Assembly: GCF_004745525.1 (NCBI RefSeq)
Contig: NZ_RKLY01000020.1
Location: 1 to 49,356, forward strand
Length of the DNA: 49,356 nucleotides
Direction: 5' to 3'
DNA from: Companilactobacillus suantsaicola
Lineage (GTDB): Bacteria; Bacillota; Bacilli; Lactobacillales; Lactobacillaceae
Below, piece after piece: positions 1-7,616 of the stretch. The notes under the pieces are model-generated. The model was given only the letters and a program-made list of their open reading frames with translations, was not told where the DNA came from and made no database searches. A program made the translations under genes and the position numbers. Within the stretch, counting starts at the first letter, position 1; each line of letters opens with the position of its first letter.

Positions 1-103
1 AAGCCACAGGAGGCATTCTTCTTGGCTTGCGGCTACTAATAATCTGGCACTCCAATCCTGATAGATCTTAAGTTTTTTTTATTTTTTCGGAGTGGCTAAC
101 TTG
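1..103. mobile_element. End of an insertion-sequence-like element (partial, runs off the left edge)
   Basis: Read on the minus strand from base 103, the sequence begins CAAGTTAGCCAC, then A-rich DNA, then a GATTGGAGTGCC block. The right edge of the window starts with the same 12 bases, followed by similar A-rich DNA and an ATTGGAGTTCC block. On the plus strand, bases 1-36 read KPQEAFFLACGY before two adjacent TAA stops (37-42). This resembles the xTPxExF tail of IS30-family transposases, so it may be the transposase C-terminus. The sensor kinase reading frame breaks exactly at this boundary. Seen: the shared 12-mer and the break. Inferred: an insertion sequence; the IS30 family assignment is weak. 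Confidence 0.55.
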
Positions 104-971
104 TTCTTGCAATTTGCGGCTGAATATTCTTTGGCCAATCGTTGCTAGTTTGTTCGTTAATTGAAATTTGGCGGATATTAGCGATACTTAAATTTTTTTC
201 TTCTTCGATCATTGCGCTAGCAATGGTTTTTTCATTTAAATTTGCAACGATTTTTCGGACTAAATTTAAATCTTCACGAGAAGTTTTAGTGATATCTTTT
301 AATTGTTGTAGAGCGTTTTGAGGTTGTTTTTCGATTAATTTAGTCGCAAGTTCGGCCTTTAGTGTAATGATTGAAAACGATTGGCCAATGTTGTCATGTA
401 GATCTTTAGCAATTCGATCTCGCTCGTTTTGTTTGATAATTGTTTCAAGACGACGGTTATTTTGTTGCATACGATATCCACGACGATATGAATTTCCTAA
501 CGATCTTGAAGCTAGGGGTGAACCAAATGTGAAGGTTAAAACGATTACGATTCCAAAAAAATTGTGCAAAGTGAACGGAATCTGGATAATTTTATCTAAG
601 GTACAGAACAAGATTGTGATCAAATATAGAAAATAAAATCGTAGAAACCGTTTACGACTAAAAGGCAGTGAACCAATTTGCCAAGCTGTATAGATAAAAA
701 ATAAAGGACCACCTGTACTAGGAAAGCTTTGGGTAAAATATGTGGCAATTACTAACTGAATTACAATATCAACAAAGATAAATCGATGAAGTAAATAGCC
801 ATCGTGATAAAATTTCAAAAATATGATCACTAATAAAATATTAAGCAAATTTAAAGTGCTTTCGCTACTGAGAAGTTGCCCCGACATTAAGATTAACGAA
901 AAAACCCAAAAATAAGGCATAAAGCCTAAATATTTTGGGAAAAGAATTTTATTTTCGATAAATGCTTTCAT
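96..971 (-). CDS. Sensor histidine kinase, DesK/NarL-type, truncated before the ATPase domain
   Basis: Membrane sensor kinase of the HisKA_3 class. Residues about 15-155 form five or six hydrophobic segments. The dimerisation/phosphoacceptor helix follows, with the motif KDLHDNIGQ and His192. Family members continue for about 100 more residues with a HATPase_c domain; here the frame stops at residue 291, right after QIART, where an insertion-sequence-like end begins near base 103. The protein should therefore be unable to bind ATP. Its start overlaps the end of the ABC permease gene by 4 bases, and it is the third gene of an ATPase-permease-kinase operon, the usual layout for two-component-controlled drug or peptide exporters. 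The partner response regulator should follow but lies outside the window or has been lost. Likely a pseudogene. Confidence 0.85.
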   Translation of the reverse strand: MKAFIENKILFPKYLGFMPYFWVFSLILMSGQLLSSESTLNLLNILLVIIFLKFYHDGYLLHRFIFVDIVIQLVIATYFTQSFPSTGGPLFFIYTAWQIGSLPFSRKRFLRFYFLYLITILFCTLDKIIQIPFTLHNFFGIVIVLTFTFGSPLASRSLGNSYRRGYRMQQNNRRLETIIKQNERDRIAKDLHDNIGQSFSIITLKAELATKLIEKQPQNALQQLKDITKTSREDLNLVRKIVANLNEKTIASAMIEEEKNLSIANIRQISINEQTSNDWPKNIQPQIARTS

Positions 972-1726
972 TTAGTAACACCGAAATGTCCTTGAAGTTT
1001 ATTTATTAATAATAATAGCAAAGAGAATATCCCAAACCAAATTAATATATTAATGAAGGCGAACCAATTCAAGTCAGTGTGGTTGAGAAAAGTTTTGTCG
1101 ATGGTTGAGAGCTGATAAGTTGGCAGTAATTTGCCAAAAGCTTGAAGCCATTTTGGCATCATTTCGATAGGCCACCATAGGCCACTGATAATAGCTAAAG
1201 GAAAGACAATCAAATTAGTTAATAAGTTGACTAATTCAGGCCTTTTGGCAAAGGAAATCATGATACCAATTAATATTAGAGGTATTGTGCCGATTGTATT
1301 AGTCAGGATTATTTTGATAATTGAGCTAATTGGAAGCGTGATTTCATTAATCAATATACCGGTAATACTGATTGTTATCGAGGCAATTAGATTTAAGGTA
1401 ACAAAAATTGCAATCAGCGAGGAATAGTATTGGAATTTGGAAATTGGTTTTAGACTAATAAATACTTTAAAGTTGGAAGTTTGATCATTCAAAAGAGTAT
1501 TGGCAGTGGTGATAATGCTTCCTAGAAGGCATCCGTAGATCATCATACTGATTAAGTAATCCTTGTTCCAAGTTTGTAATTGTTGTTGGGAAACGCCACT
1601 TGGGAGTATTTTGGTATATAAAAGATAGAAAACAATCGGTAACAACATATCGAATAGGAAAAAAGCTTTGTTTCGCAAGATAATTCTTTTAAAATTGATT
1701 TTTAGTTGATATAAGTAATTAGTCAT
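968..1726 (-). CDS. ABC-2 type transporter permease
   Basis: A 252-residue integral membrane protein with about six hydrophobic segments (roughly residues 20-40, 60-80, 105-130, 135-160, 165-185, 220-243) and no ATPase motifs. This is the size and topology of ABC-2 permeases that pair with a separate ATPase for export of drugs, lipids or antimicrobial peptides. The start codon directly abuts the stop of the ATPase gene, and the stop overlaps the kinase start by 4 bases, so the three are co-translated. Partner ATPase: the gene at 1727-2593. The substrate cannot be read from sequence; kinase-linked transporters of this type often serve envelope-stress or bacteriocin resistance, which is inference here. 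Confidence 0.85.
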   Translation of the reverse strand: MTNYLYQLKINFKRIILRNKAFFLFDMLLPIVFYLLYTKILPSGVSQQQLQTWNKDYLISMMIYGCLLGSIITTANTLLNDQTSNFKVFISLKPISKFQYYSSLIAIFVTLNLIASITISITGILINEITLPISSIIKIILTNTIGTIPLILIGIMISFAKRPELVNLLTNLIVFPLAIISGLWWPIEMMPKWLQAFGKLLPTYQLSTIDKTFLNHTDLNWFAFINILIWFGIFSLLLLLINKLQGHFGVTK

Positions 1727-2593
1727 TTATTTTTTCTCCTGATAATTTAAAATGATTGAATTTAACGATGATTGATCGATTTTTAGATTCTCAATACCTT
1801 GTAGAAATGGAGATAGTTCGGAAATTGTTTTCTTAACATCATTTGTAATAATTTGAAAATGGTGATTAATCTGTTCCAGTGAAATTATCGAAGCTAGTTC
1901 GTTAAAAGTCTTGATTGATAATTGACTGTCAAATTCGATTAAGACTTTTCCGGAGGTTTCTCTTAACTGCTTAAGTGAACCATTAAAGGTAAGGGTTTTG
2001 TCCTCGAGAATTAAGATTTGATCAGCAATGTTTTCTAACTCTTCCAAATAATGACTAGTTACAAAAATTGTTTTTCCAGACTGTTTTAATTTAGCAATAG
2101 ACTTCCAAAAGTCCTGTCTTGCGATAGTGTCCATTCCCACGGTTGGTTCATCGAGAAATAGTATCTCGGGATTACCCGCTAAAGCTAAGACAAAAGACAG
2201 ACGACGCTTTTGACCGCTAGAAAGTTGGTTGATAAAAGTATTTGCGGATTCATTTAAACCGGAAAGATTGAGTAAGGTATTGTAGGGAAGAGGAGTTGCA
2301 AAATAACTACGAGTGAGGTTAATGATTTCTCTGACTTTGATCCGATTTAAAATTAAGTTGTCTTGCATCATGACACCAGTGATTTGTCGCCAATTGTTAA
2401 TTGAAAAATTTACTTTTCCAGAGTCTTTGGGAATGAGTTCAAGAATAGTGTTGATCAGTGTCGTTTTGCCGGCGCCGTTAACTCCAATTAAAGCTATCAC
2501 TGATGAATCCTCGAGCTGAAAACTTATATCTTTTAAAATTGATTTGTCTCGATACGACTTGTTGAGATGATTTACCTGTAAAACAACTGCCAT
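1727..2593 (-). CDS. ABC transporter ATP-binding protein
   Basis: A 288-residue single-domain ABC ATPase. Walker A GVNGAGKT is at residues 37-44, the Q-loop Gln near 77, the signature LSSGQ at 124-128, Walker B ILFLDEP at 144-150, and the H-loop His181, so all catalytic motifs are intact. The C-terminal 80 residues form the extra domain common in drug and peptide exporters of the CcmA-like group. It is the first gene of the operon with the permease and the truncated kinase. A GAGG ribosome site precedes the ATG. Upstream lie three TGTCAT-type half-sites that could be bound by the missing NarL-type regulator. Confidence 0.9.
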   Translation of the reverse strand: MAVVLQVNHLNKSYRDKSILKDISFQLEDSSVIALIGVNGAGKTTLINTILELIPKDSGKVNFSINNWRQITGVMMQDNLILNRIKVREIINLTRSYFATPLPYNTLLNLSGLNESANTFINQLSSGQKRRLSFVLALAGNPEILFLDEPTVGMDTIARQDFWKSIAKLKQSGKTIFVTSHYLEELENIADQILILEDKTLTFNGSLKQLRETSGKVLIEFDSQLSIKTFNELASIISLEQINHHFQIITNDVKKTISELSPFLQGIENLKIDQSSLNSIILNYQEKK

Positions 2594-2665
2594 AATTAAT
2601 ACCTCGTTTGAATTGATTTGATAAACTCATTTTAGTGTTTGTTCAGTCATGGCAATAGTAATGGT

Positions 2666-2693
2666 TGTCATCTATTGATATGACAAATGTCAT
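2666..2693. promoter_or_regulatory. Candidate operator for a NarL/LuxR-type response regulator
   Basis: Three half-sites lie in a row: TGTCAT at 2666-2671, then ATGACA-AA-TGTCAT (2680-2693), a perfect 6-bp inverted repeat with a 2-base centre. The block is about 75-100 bases upstream of the ABC ATPase start on the transcribed side. DesR/LiaR-like regulators bind short inverted repeats of this kind and often autoregulate their own ABC-kinase operons. The match to a specific regulator is inference. Confidence 0.45.
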
Positions 2694-2707
2694 TTTTAAA
2701 GTTTACT

Positions 2708-2730
2708 TATATGTTTTACGAAAACATATA
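2708..2730. repeat. Perfect 10-bp inverted repeat
   Basis: Arms TATATGTTTT and AAAACATATA are separated by ACG. It lies between the adh terminator and the ABC operon's candidate operator. On the minus strand it follows the adh terminator T-run, so it could be a second hairpin for the adh transcript, or a protein-binding site for the ABC operon. It lacks a clear T-run of its own on either strand apart from the adjoining A/T tract. Confidence 0.5.
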
Positions 2731-2762
2731 AAAAAAAAAAACGAACTGCTAACAAGCAGTCC
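2729..2762 (-). terminator. Rho-independent terminator of adh
   Basis: On the minus strand the stem ACTGCT/AGCAGT (loop TGTT, bases 2745-2760) is followed by TCG and a run of about eleven T. It sits 15 bases past the adh stop codon and should separate adh from the ABC operon. Confidence 0.8.
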
Positions 2763-2776
2763 GCCAGAGGTGATTA

Positions 2777-3898
2777 TTATTCACCAGGTTTGTAATCTTT
2801 ATCAATAACTAGAACAGGTTTGATTGTTTCACCACTAACTGAGTCGGCATCAGCTTCGTTAATTTGATCGAAGTCGTAGAACTTTTCAGTCAAATCAAAT
2901 GGGAAGACACCCATTTTGTAGAATTCAATTAGACGAGGAATGTCAACTTGAGGAATTGAATCACCCATGTTTACACCGACAATCTTTTTATCGTCGACAC
3001 AAAGGTCATTCCAAGTACTGATTTCAATGTTGTGTGGAGTAACCGCGATAGTAGCAGTTGTACCACCTTGTGTCAAAGCAGCAATGGAATCAGTCATAAC
3101 TTTGGCAACACCAGTTGTATCAACGGCCCAGTCAACGCCAAGTCCATTAGTTAATTTCTTGATAGCTTCAACAGCGTCTTCATTCTTACTATTAACAACA
3201 TCAGTTGCACCCATCTTTTTAGCTAATTCCAAGCGAGAGTCGACAATATCAACAGCGATAACTTTAGTACAGCCGGAAATCTTACCAGCCATCATAGCAG
3301 CAAGTCCAACGGCACCAGTACCAAAGACAGCAATTGTGTCACCAGGTTTTGGTTGAAGAGTATTGAAGACAGTACCACTACCAGTTACATAGCCACAACC
3401 CAAAGGTCCAAGTTTTCTAAGATCTAAGTCTTTAGGAACTTTAACAGCATTTCTTTTATCGATCACAGTGTGAGTTGTGAATGATGATTGATTGAACATA
3501 TCACTGACATGATGTCCATCTTCAGTAAAATGGTCTGAACCATCAGGACGAGTACCTGAAAGGTTAGATGCAGCATACTTACGACATTGAGTTGGTTTAC
3601 CCTTTAGGCAATTGTCACATTCTCCACATGAGTAGAAGGACATGATAACATGGTCACCAGGTTTAAAGTTTGTCACGTTTTTGCCGACTTTTTCAACAAT
3701 ACCGGACCCCTCATGTCCAAGTACTACTGGGAAACTAAAGGCAGCATCACCTTTTCTAAGTGCTTCATCAGAGTGACAAATACCAGAAGCCACGACTTTA
3801 ACTTGCAAACCGTCATCGGTCATCTCAGCAAGTTCAACGTCATCTTTAATAACGAATGGATCATTTACTTTATCAACTACAGCAGCTTTAATTTTCAT
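2777..3898 (-). CDS. Zinc-dependent alcohol dehydrogenase (aryl/primary alcohol type)
   Basis: Medium-chain dehydrogenase/reductase of 373 residues that interconverts alcohols and aldehydes or ketones with NAD(P). The catalytic zinc ligands Cys41, His62 and probably Cys168 are present, with Glu63 after GH. The structural zinc loop CGECDNCLKGKPTQC has Cys91, 94, 97 and 105. The nucleotide-binding motif GTGAVG is at 193-198, with Asp217 at the end of beta-2, which favours NAD over NADP. The extended loop after the structural zinc resembles class III and benzyl-alcohol dehydrogenases rather than short yeast-type ADH. It is a single-gene unit with its own promoter, a cre-like site and a terminator. 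The exact substrate is not visible. Confidence 0.9.
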   Translation of the reverse strand: MKIKAAVVDKVNDPFVIKDDVELAEMTDDGLQVKVVASGICHSDEALRKGDAAFSFPVVLGHEGSGIVEKVGKNVTNFKPGDHVIMSFYSCGECDNCLKGKPTQCRKYAASNLSGTRPDGSDHFTEDGHHVSDMFNQSSFTTHTVIDKRNAVKVPKDLDLRKLGPLGCGYVTGSGTVFNTLQPKPGDTIAVFGTGAVGLAAMMAGKISGCTKVIAVDIVDSRLELAKKMGATDVVNSKNEDAVEAIKKLTNGLGVDWAVDTTGVAKVMTDSIAALTQGGTTATIAVTPHNIEISTWNDLCVDDKKIVGVNMGDSIPQVDIPRLIEFYKMGVFPFDLTEKFYDFDQINEADADSVSGETIKPVLVIDKDYKPGE

Positions 3899-3928
3899 AA
3901 CTAAAAATCCCTCTTCTATTTTTAATTC

Positions 3929-3942
3929 TGTAAACGCTTACT
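3929..3942. promoter_or_regulatory. cre-like CcpA site at the adh promoter
   Basis: TGTAAACGCTTACT matches the catabolite-responsive element consensus (TGWAANCGNTNWCA) at all but the last base. It overlaps the adh -10 box and probable start point, a position where CcpA would repress the gene during growth on preferred sugars. Confidence 0.7.
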
Positions 3943-3969
3943 ATACTTGAAATTATTTCACAACATCAA
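3940..3969 (-). promoter_or_regulatory. Promoter of adh
   Basis: On the minus strand, -35 TTGATG (3964-3969) and -10 TATAGT (3940-3945) are 18 bases apart. The ribosome site GAGGGA precedes the ATG at 3898. The -10 abuts the cre-like site. Confidence 0.65.
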
Positions 3970-4150
3970 AAATAATTCAATTGCATTTCTTCAAAAAGTT
4001 TATAAAAATGGAATTAAATTTTAATTATTTATTGTGAAAGATAAAACTAATAAATAAATTTCGGGAAATTTTCTTTCTTCAAAGTATTATGTAACGTGAA
4101 CTGGTAAAATATAAGAGCAAATAAAAATGACTAAAAGAGTATGGTGAAAT

Positions 4151-5011
4151 ATGGATATAACAGAAATGTATGGTCAAGTTTTAGTTGGAACGGTGACCGA
4201 CCTAAATAAGGACGAGGCTTTCGTTCAAATTGATGGTAATACTTTTGCTTTAGATTTAGATGAACTAACCGAAATCCCTGAATTGGGTGATGAAATCGGT
4301 GGCTTCGTTTACGAGAACCAAGCACATAAAAATAAAATGACTGCCGTTATGCCTTTTGTGGTTCAAGGTGTTTGGGACTTTGCGGAAGTGACTGAAGTTA
4401 GAACGGACTTAGGAGTCTTCGTTAATATTGGTTTGGACGACAAAGATATCGTTGTTTCTTTGGATGATCTTCCTTTTGAACACTCAGAATGGCCTAAAAA
4501 AGGTGATAATTTGATGGTCAAATTGGAAATTGATCATAAGGGTAGACTTTGGGGAAAATTAGCCGATATTGACTTGTATACTCAAATTGCTCGAAGCCCT
4601 GGCGACGATGTCAAGAATAAGAATGAAGAAGGTACAATTATTGCTATTCGTGATAGTGGTGCTTTTGTCATGACTGAGAATTATTACATTGGCTTTATTC
4701 ATGTCAAAGAACAAGCTGAGCCACTTCATATTGGACAACATGTCAAAGCTCGGGTAATTGGTACTAGTCACCGTCGTTTGAATCTGTCAATGAGACCACG
4801 TGCTTATGAGGAAATTACTCCTGACGCTAAGATGATCGTGGCAGTTTTGGAGCACGCTCGTGATAAAAAGATTCCTTATACTGATAAGAGTGATCCGGAT
4901 GATATCAAGGAATACTTTGGCATTAGTAAAGGTAGCTTTAAGCGTGCACTCGGTAATTTGATGAAACAAGGCAAAATCGAGCAAAAAGATGGCTACACGT
5001 ATCTCAAGTAG
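4151..5011 (+). CDS. cvfB: CvfB-family S1 RNA-binding protein
   Basis: A 286-residue protein of the CvfB/YitL family, cytoplasmic RNA-binding proteins with several S1-type OB folds followed by a C-terminal winged helix. S1-like beta-barrels are visible near residues 5-60, 70-135 and 150-215; the last 60 residues (DPDDIKEYFGISKGSFKRA) form the winged-helix part. Family members influence virulence gene expression in staphylococci; the mechanism is not settled. The ribosome site is weak: GGTGA ends only 3 bases before the ATG, and AAGAG lies 12 bases away. It directly precedes xerD (9-base gap), the usual order in lactobacilli. Confidence 0.85.
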   Translation: MDITEMYGQVLVGTVTDLNKDEAFVQIDGNTFALDLDELTEIPELGDEIGGFVYENQAHKNKMTAVMPFVVQGVWDFAEVTEVRTDLGVFVNIGLDDKDIVVSLDDLPFEHSEWPKKGDNLMVKLEIDHKGRLWGKLADIDLYTQIARSPGDDVKNKNEEGTIIAIRDSGAFVMTENYYIGFIHVKEQAEPLHIGQHVKARVIGTSHRRLNLSMRPRAYEEITPDAKMIVAVLEHARDKKIPYTDKSDPDDIKEYFGISKGSFKRALGNLMKQGKIEQKDGYTYLK

Positions 5012-5020
5012 AGGCAGTTT

Positions 5021-5941
5021 ATGAGTGAGAAATTATCGATCAAGAATCAAAAAATGATTGATACGATTGCTGATTATGCCCGCTACTTACGCTTAGATCG
5101 TGGGTTATCTCAAAATACGATCGTGTCATATCAACAAGATTTATTAGAGTTCAGTAGCTTTTTGGAAAAGAAGAAATTGCCATTTTATCCTGAAGATCAT
5201 TTTGTGGTGACTGAATTTTTTGTCAGTCAGGATAAAGCTAACAAGTCGAAGACTTCACAGATGCGGATGTTTTCTTCATTACGTCGTTTTTATCAATGGA
5301 TGGAGTTGATCGACAAGATTCACGCCAATCCGATGAACGAACTCGACGCCCCCAAAAAAGGGACCCATTTACCAGTCGTTTTATCAATGGACGAGGTCAA
5401 TTCGTTGATTGAATCTCCTGATGTGACAACTCCTTTAGGAATCCGTGATCGGACTATCTTTGAAGTGATGTATGCCACTGGTTTGCGTGTCAGTGAATTA
5501 GTTAATTTAAGTATGGATGATTTGCACCTAGACATCCCCTTGATCAAAACACTTGGAAAAGGTGATAAAGAGCGACTTTTACCCATCGGTGATACCGCAA
5601 TTACGTGGTTAAAAAAATATTTTGTGGAAACTCGTCAGCCATTAGTTGAAAAATACGGGCCACAAAAGGAAGTCTTCTTAAATTTTCGTGGGAAAAAATT
5701 GACGCGGCAATCGATTTGGCGAATGATTAAAAAATATATTGCGCAAGTTGGAATTAAAAAAGATGTCACGCCCCATACATTGCGGCATTCATTCGCAACT
5801 AATTTGTTAGAAAATGGAGCCGATTTACGAGTTGTTCAAGAATTATTAGGACATTCAGATATTTCAACGACGCAGATTTATACGCACGTTAATCAAACTC
5901 GGATGAAACAAGTTTATAACAAGTCCTTCCCAAGGGCTTAG
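5021..5941 (+). CDS. xerD: Tyrosine recombinase XerD
   Basis: Site-specific recombinase that with XerC resolves chromosome dimers at dif. The N-terminal SAM-like core-binding domain spans about residues 12-100; the catalytic domain follows. The full catalytic set is visible: Arg156 (GLRVSEL), Lys180, His252 and Arg255 (HTLR), His278 (GHSD) and the nucleophile Tyr287 (QIYTH). At 306 residues it is normal length. Placement beside scpA/scpB supports XerD rather than XerC; the window's other recombinase at 27779 sits in the xerC position after topA. It is likely cotranscribed with cvfB and ribT. Confidence 0.92.
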   Translation: MSEKLSIKNQKMIDTIADYARYLRLDRGLSQNTIVSYQQDLLEFSSFLEKKKLPFYPEDHFVVTEFFVSQDKANKSKTSQMRMFSSLRRFYQWMELIDKIHANPMNELDAPKKGTHLPVVLSMDEVNSLIESPDVTTPLGIRDRTIFEVMYATGLRVSELVNLSMDDLHLDIPLIKTLGKGDKERLLPIGDTAITWLKKYFVETRQPLVEKYGPQKEVFLNFRGKKLTRQSIWRMIKKYIAQVGIKKDVTPHTLRHSFATNLLENGADLRVVQELLGHSDISTTQIYTHVNQTRMKQVYNKSFPRA

Positions 5942-5954
5942 ATTGGAGGTATGG

Positions 5955-6347
5955 ATGCTTAGTAAATATAGTGATGAGAACAAAAAAATTGCCATGGGCT
6001 TTTTGTCGTACATTAGTGATTTAAAGGATTTAGATAATTTGGAGCAAGAATTGAAGCTCTATTCTGAAGATGAGAATCGTCAACTTTACTTATGGAAAAG
6101 TAATATGGAAGATTACTCAGGTATCGTAGCTTTGTCATTTTCTGAGAAGACCGTTTTTGTGGAATATGTCTCTTTGAATCCTTCCTACCGGTCGCAAAGT
6201 AACGTCTTTAAGATTTTTGATGACATCCAGGAACGTTTTCCTAATTTAATTGTTTTAGGTAACTTTCAAATTAGTGATCAGATTAAAAGATGGCGTCAAA
6301 ATAAACAAGACTTAGAAAAAAGTAAGAAAGAGCAAGACGACGATTAA
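5955..6347 (+). CDS. ribT: RibT-like GNAT-fold protein
   Basis: A 130-residue protein matching the RibT family, a GNAT-acetyltransferase-like protein that in bacilli is the last gene of the riboflavin operon; its reaction is not established. I choose ATG 5955 (MLSKYSDE) because GGAGG at 5945-5949 is 5 bases upstream; an in-frame TTG at 5943 overlaps that ribosome site. The gene starts 13 bases after xerD, and its stop overlaps the scpA start by one base. The biosynthetic rib genes are absent here, so ribT appears to be a remnant retained beside the segregation genes. The tail is charged (KKEQDDD). Confidence 0.8.
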   Translation: MLSKYSDENKKIAMGFLSYISDLKDLDNLEQELKLYSEDENRQLYLWKSNMEDYSGIVALSFSEKTVFVEYVSLNPSYRSQSNVFKIFDDIQERFPNLIVLGNFQISDQIKRWRQNKQDLEKSKKEQDDD

Positions 6348-7069
6348 TGCAAAAATTAAATTTAGTTTTAACAGATTTTCAAGGACCGATTGATTTATTG
6401 TTGCATTTGATCAAAGAGTCAAAAGTAGATATCTACGACATTCCGATTGCTCAAATCACGCAACAATATATCGATTACTTGAAAAGTATGAAAGTTTTAC
6501 AATTAGATATTGCTGGTGATTATTTGGTCATGGCTTCAACTTTGATGTCAATTAAGAGCCGAATGCTTTTACCCCAGGCACCTGATGAGATTGAAGAAGA
6601 TGAGCCCATGGATCCACGTGATGAATTGGTTTCACAGTTGTTGACGTATCAAACTTATAAACGGGTAGCAGCTTATTTTGAAGAAAAAGAAGCTACTCGG
6701 AAAGAAGAATTTGATAAAGAAGTCAGTTTACCGAAACAACAATTAGATCAATTTTTGAAACCAGGTTCGGTCGTCTTAGATGACTTGGCACAAACTTATC
6801 GAGAATTGTTGCAGCAACAAAAGAATCACCGTCCGGAGACCGAAACAATTGAAAATGAAACTTTATCAATTGAAGATGCAACGGAAAATATTTTAAAAGA
6901 ATTAAAAGTGGCTAAGAAAGTAACTTTTAAGGCCCTTTTAAAGTTGAATAATAATATTGAAGAAATAGTTACTGACTTCATGGCAATTTTGGAAATGGCA
7001 AGTAAACAAGTTGTTTCTGTCAGCCAAGAAGATTTTCGTAGTGAACTATTTATTGAATTGAGGAATTAA
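6347..7069 (+). CDS. scpA: Segregation and condensation protein A
   Basis: Kleisin subunit that bridges SMC heads and binds ScpB, so helping condense and separate chromosomes. It is 240 residues long. The N-terminal helical domain begins with the family hallmark DFQGPIDLLLHLI (residues about 9-21); the acidic middle (EIEEDEPMDPRDE) and the C-terminal winged-helix (about 175-240) are typical. It overlaps ribT by one base (TAATG) and is followed by scpB after one base, so translation is coupled. Confidence 0.93.
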   Translation: MQKLNLVLTDFQGPIDLLLHLIKESKVDIYDIPIAQITQQYIDYLKSMKVLQLDIAGDYLVMASTLMSIKSRMLLPQAPDEIEEDEPMDPRDELVSQLLTYQTYKRVAAYFEEKEATRKEEFDKEVSLPKQQLDQFLKPGSVVLDDLAQTYRELLQQQKNHRPETETIENETLSIEDATENILKELKVAKKVTFKALLKLNNNIEEIVTDFMAILEMASKQVVSVSQEDFRSELFIELRN

Positions 7070-7070
7070 T

Positions 7071-7616
7071 GTGTATCAAGCAAAGATAATGGCACTTCTT
7101 TTTGTGGCAGGAGACCAGGGAATTAAGGAAAAAGACTTGTCACAATTATTAGAAATTGACAGCGCAGCCTTGCGGCAAAATATTGAACAGCTAAAAGTTA
7201 AACTGATGACTGACGGTGAATCAGGTATTCAATTAGTCGATTACAATTCGACCTATAAGTTGGTTACGAAAAATGAATTCAATGAATTGCTGACAAAGTA
7301 TTTCAAAACGGGCCTAGCTACTAAATTGAGTCAAGCAGCGTTAGAAGTTTTATCCATCATCGCTTATCGACAACCAATCACGCGAATTGAAATTGATGAG
7401 ATTCGTGGGGTCCAAAGTTCTGGTAGTTTGAATACGTTATTGATGAGAAAATTGATCAAAGAAAATGGAAAAAAGGATGTTCCTGGACATCCTAATTTGT
7501 ACGTCGTAACTGATGAATTCTTTGATTATTTCGGTATTAAGGATATTAAGGAATTACCAAAAATAGAAAATTTTGAGGATGCTTCCGATATAGGAGAAAT
7601 AAATGGAGAAAGTTAG
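7071..7616 (+). CDS. scpB: Segregation and condensation protein B
   Basis: Winged-helix partner of ScpA in the SMC-ScpAB condensin. Starts at GTG 7071, one base after the scpA stop, with GAGGAAT upstream. It is 181 residues with two tandem winged-helix domains; the conserved block SQAALEVLSIIAYRQPIT (about residues 84-101) and the following ExxxIRG motif identify the family. It overlaps rluB by 14 bases. Confidence 0.93.
   Translation: MYQAKIMALLFVAGDQGIKEKDLSQLLEIDSAALRQNIEQLKVKLMTDGESGIQLVDYNSTYKLVTKNEFNELLTKYFKTGLATKLSQAALEVLSIIAYRQPITRIEIDEIRGVQSSGSLNTLLMRKLIKENGKKDVPGHPNLYVVTDEFFDYFGIKDIKELPKIENFEDASDIGEINGES

Noticed and set aside
2777-3898. adh as class III formaldehyde dehydrogenase
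   Set aside because: The structural zinc loop is similar, but no linked formyl-glutathione hydrolase or thiol pathway gene is present, so the substrate cannot be named.
5021-5941. XerD as a phage or integron integrase
   Set aside because: Length, catalytic set and position between cvfB and scpA match housekeeping XerD; no attachment sites or excisionase are nearby.
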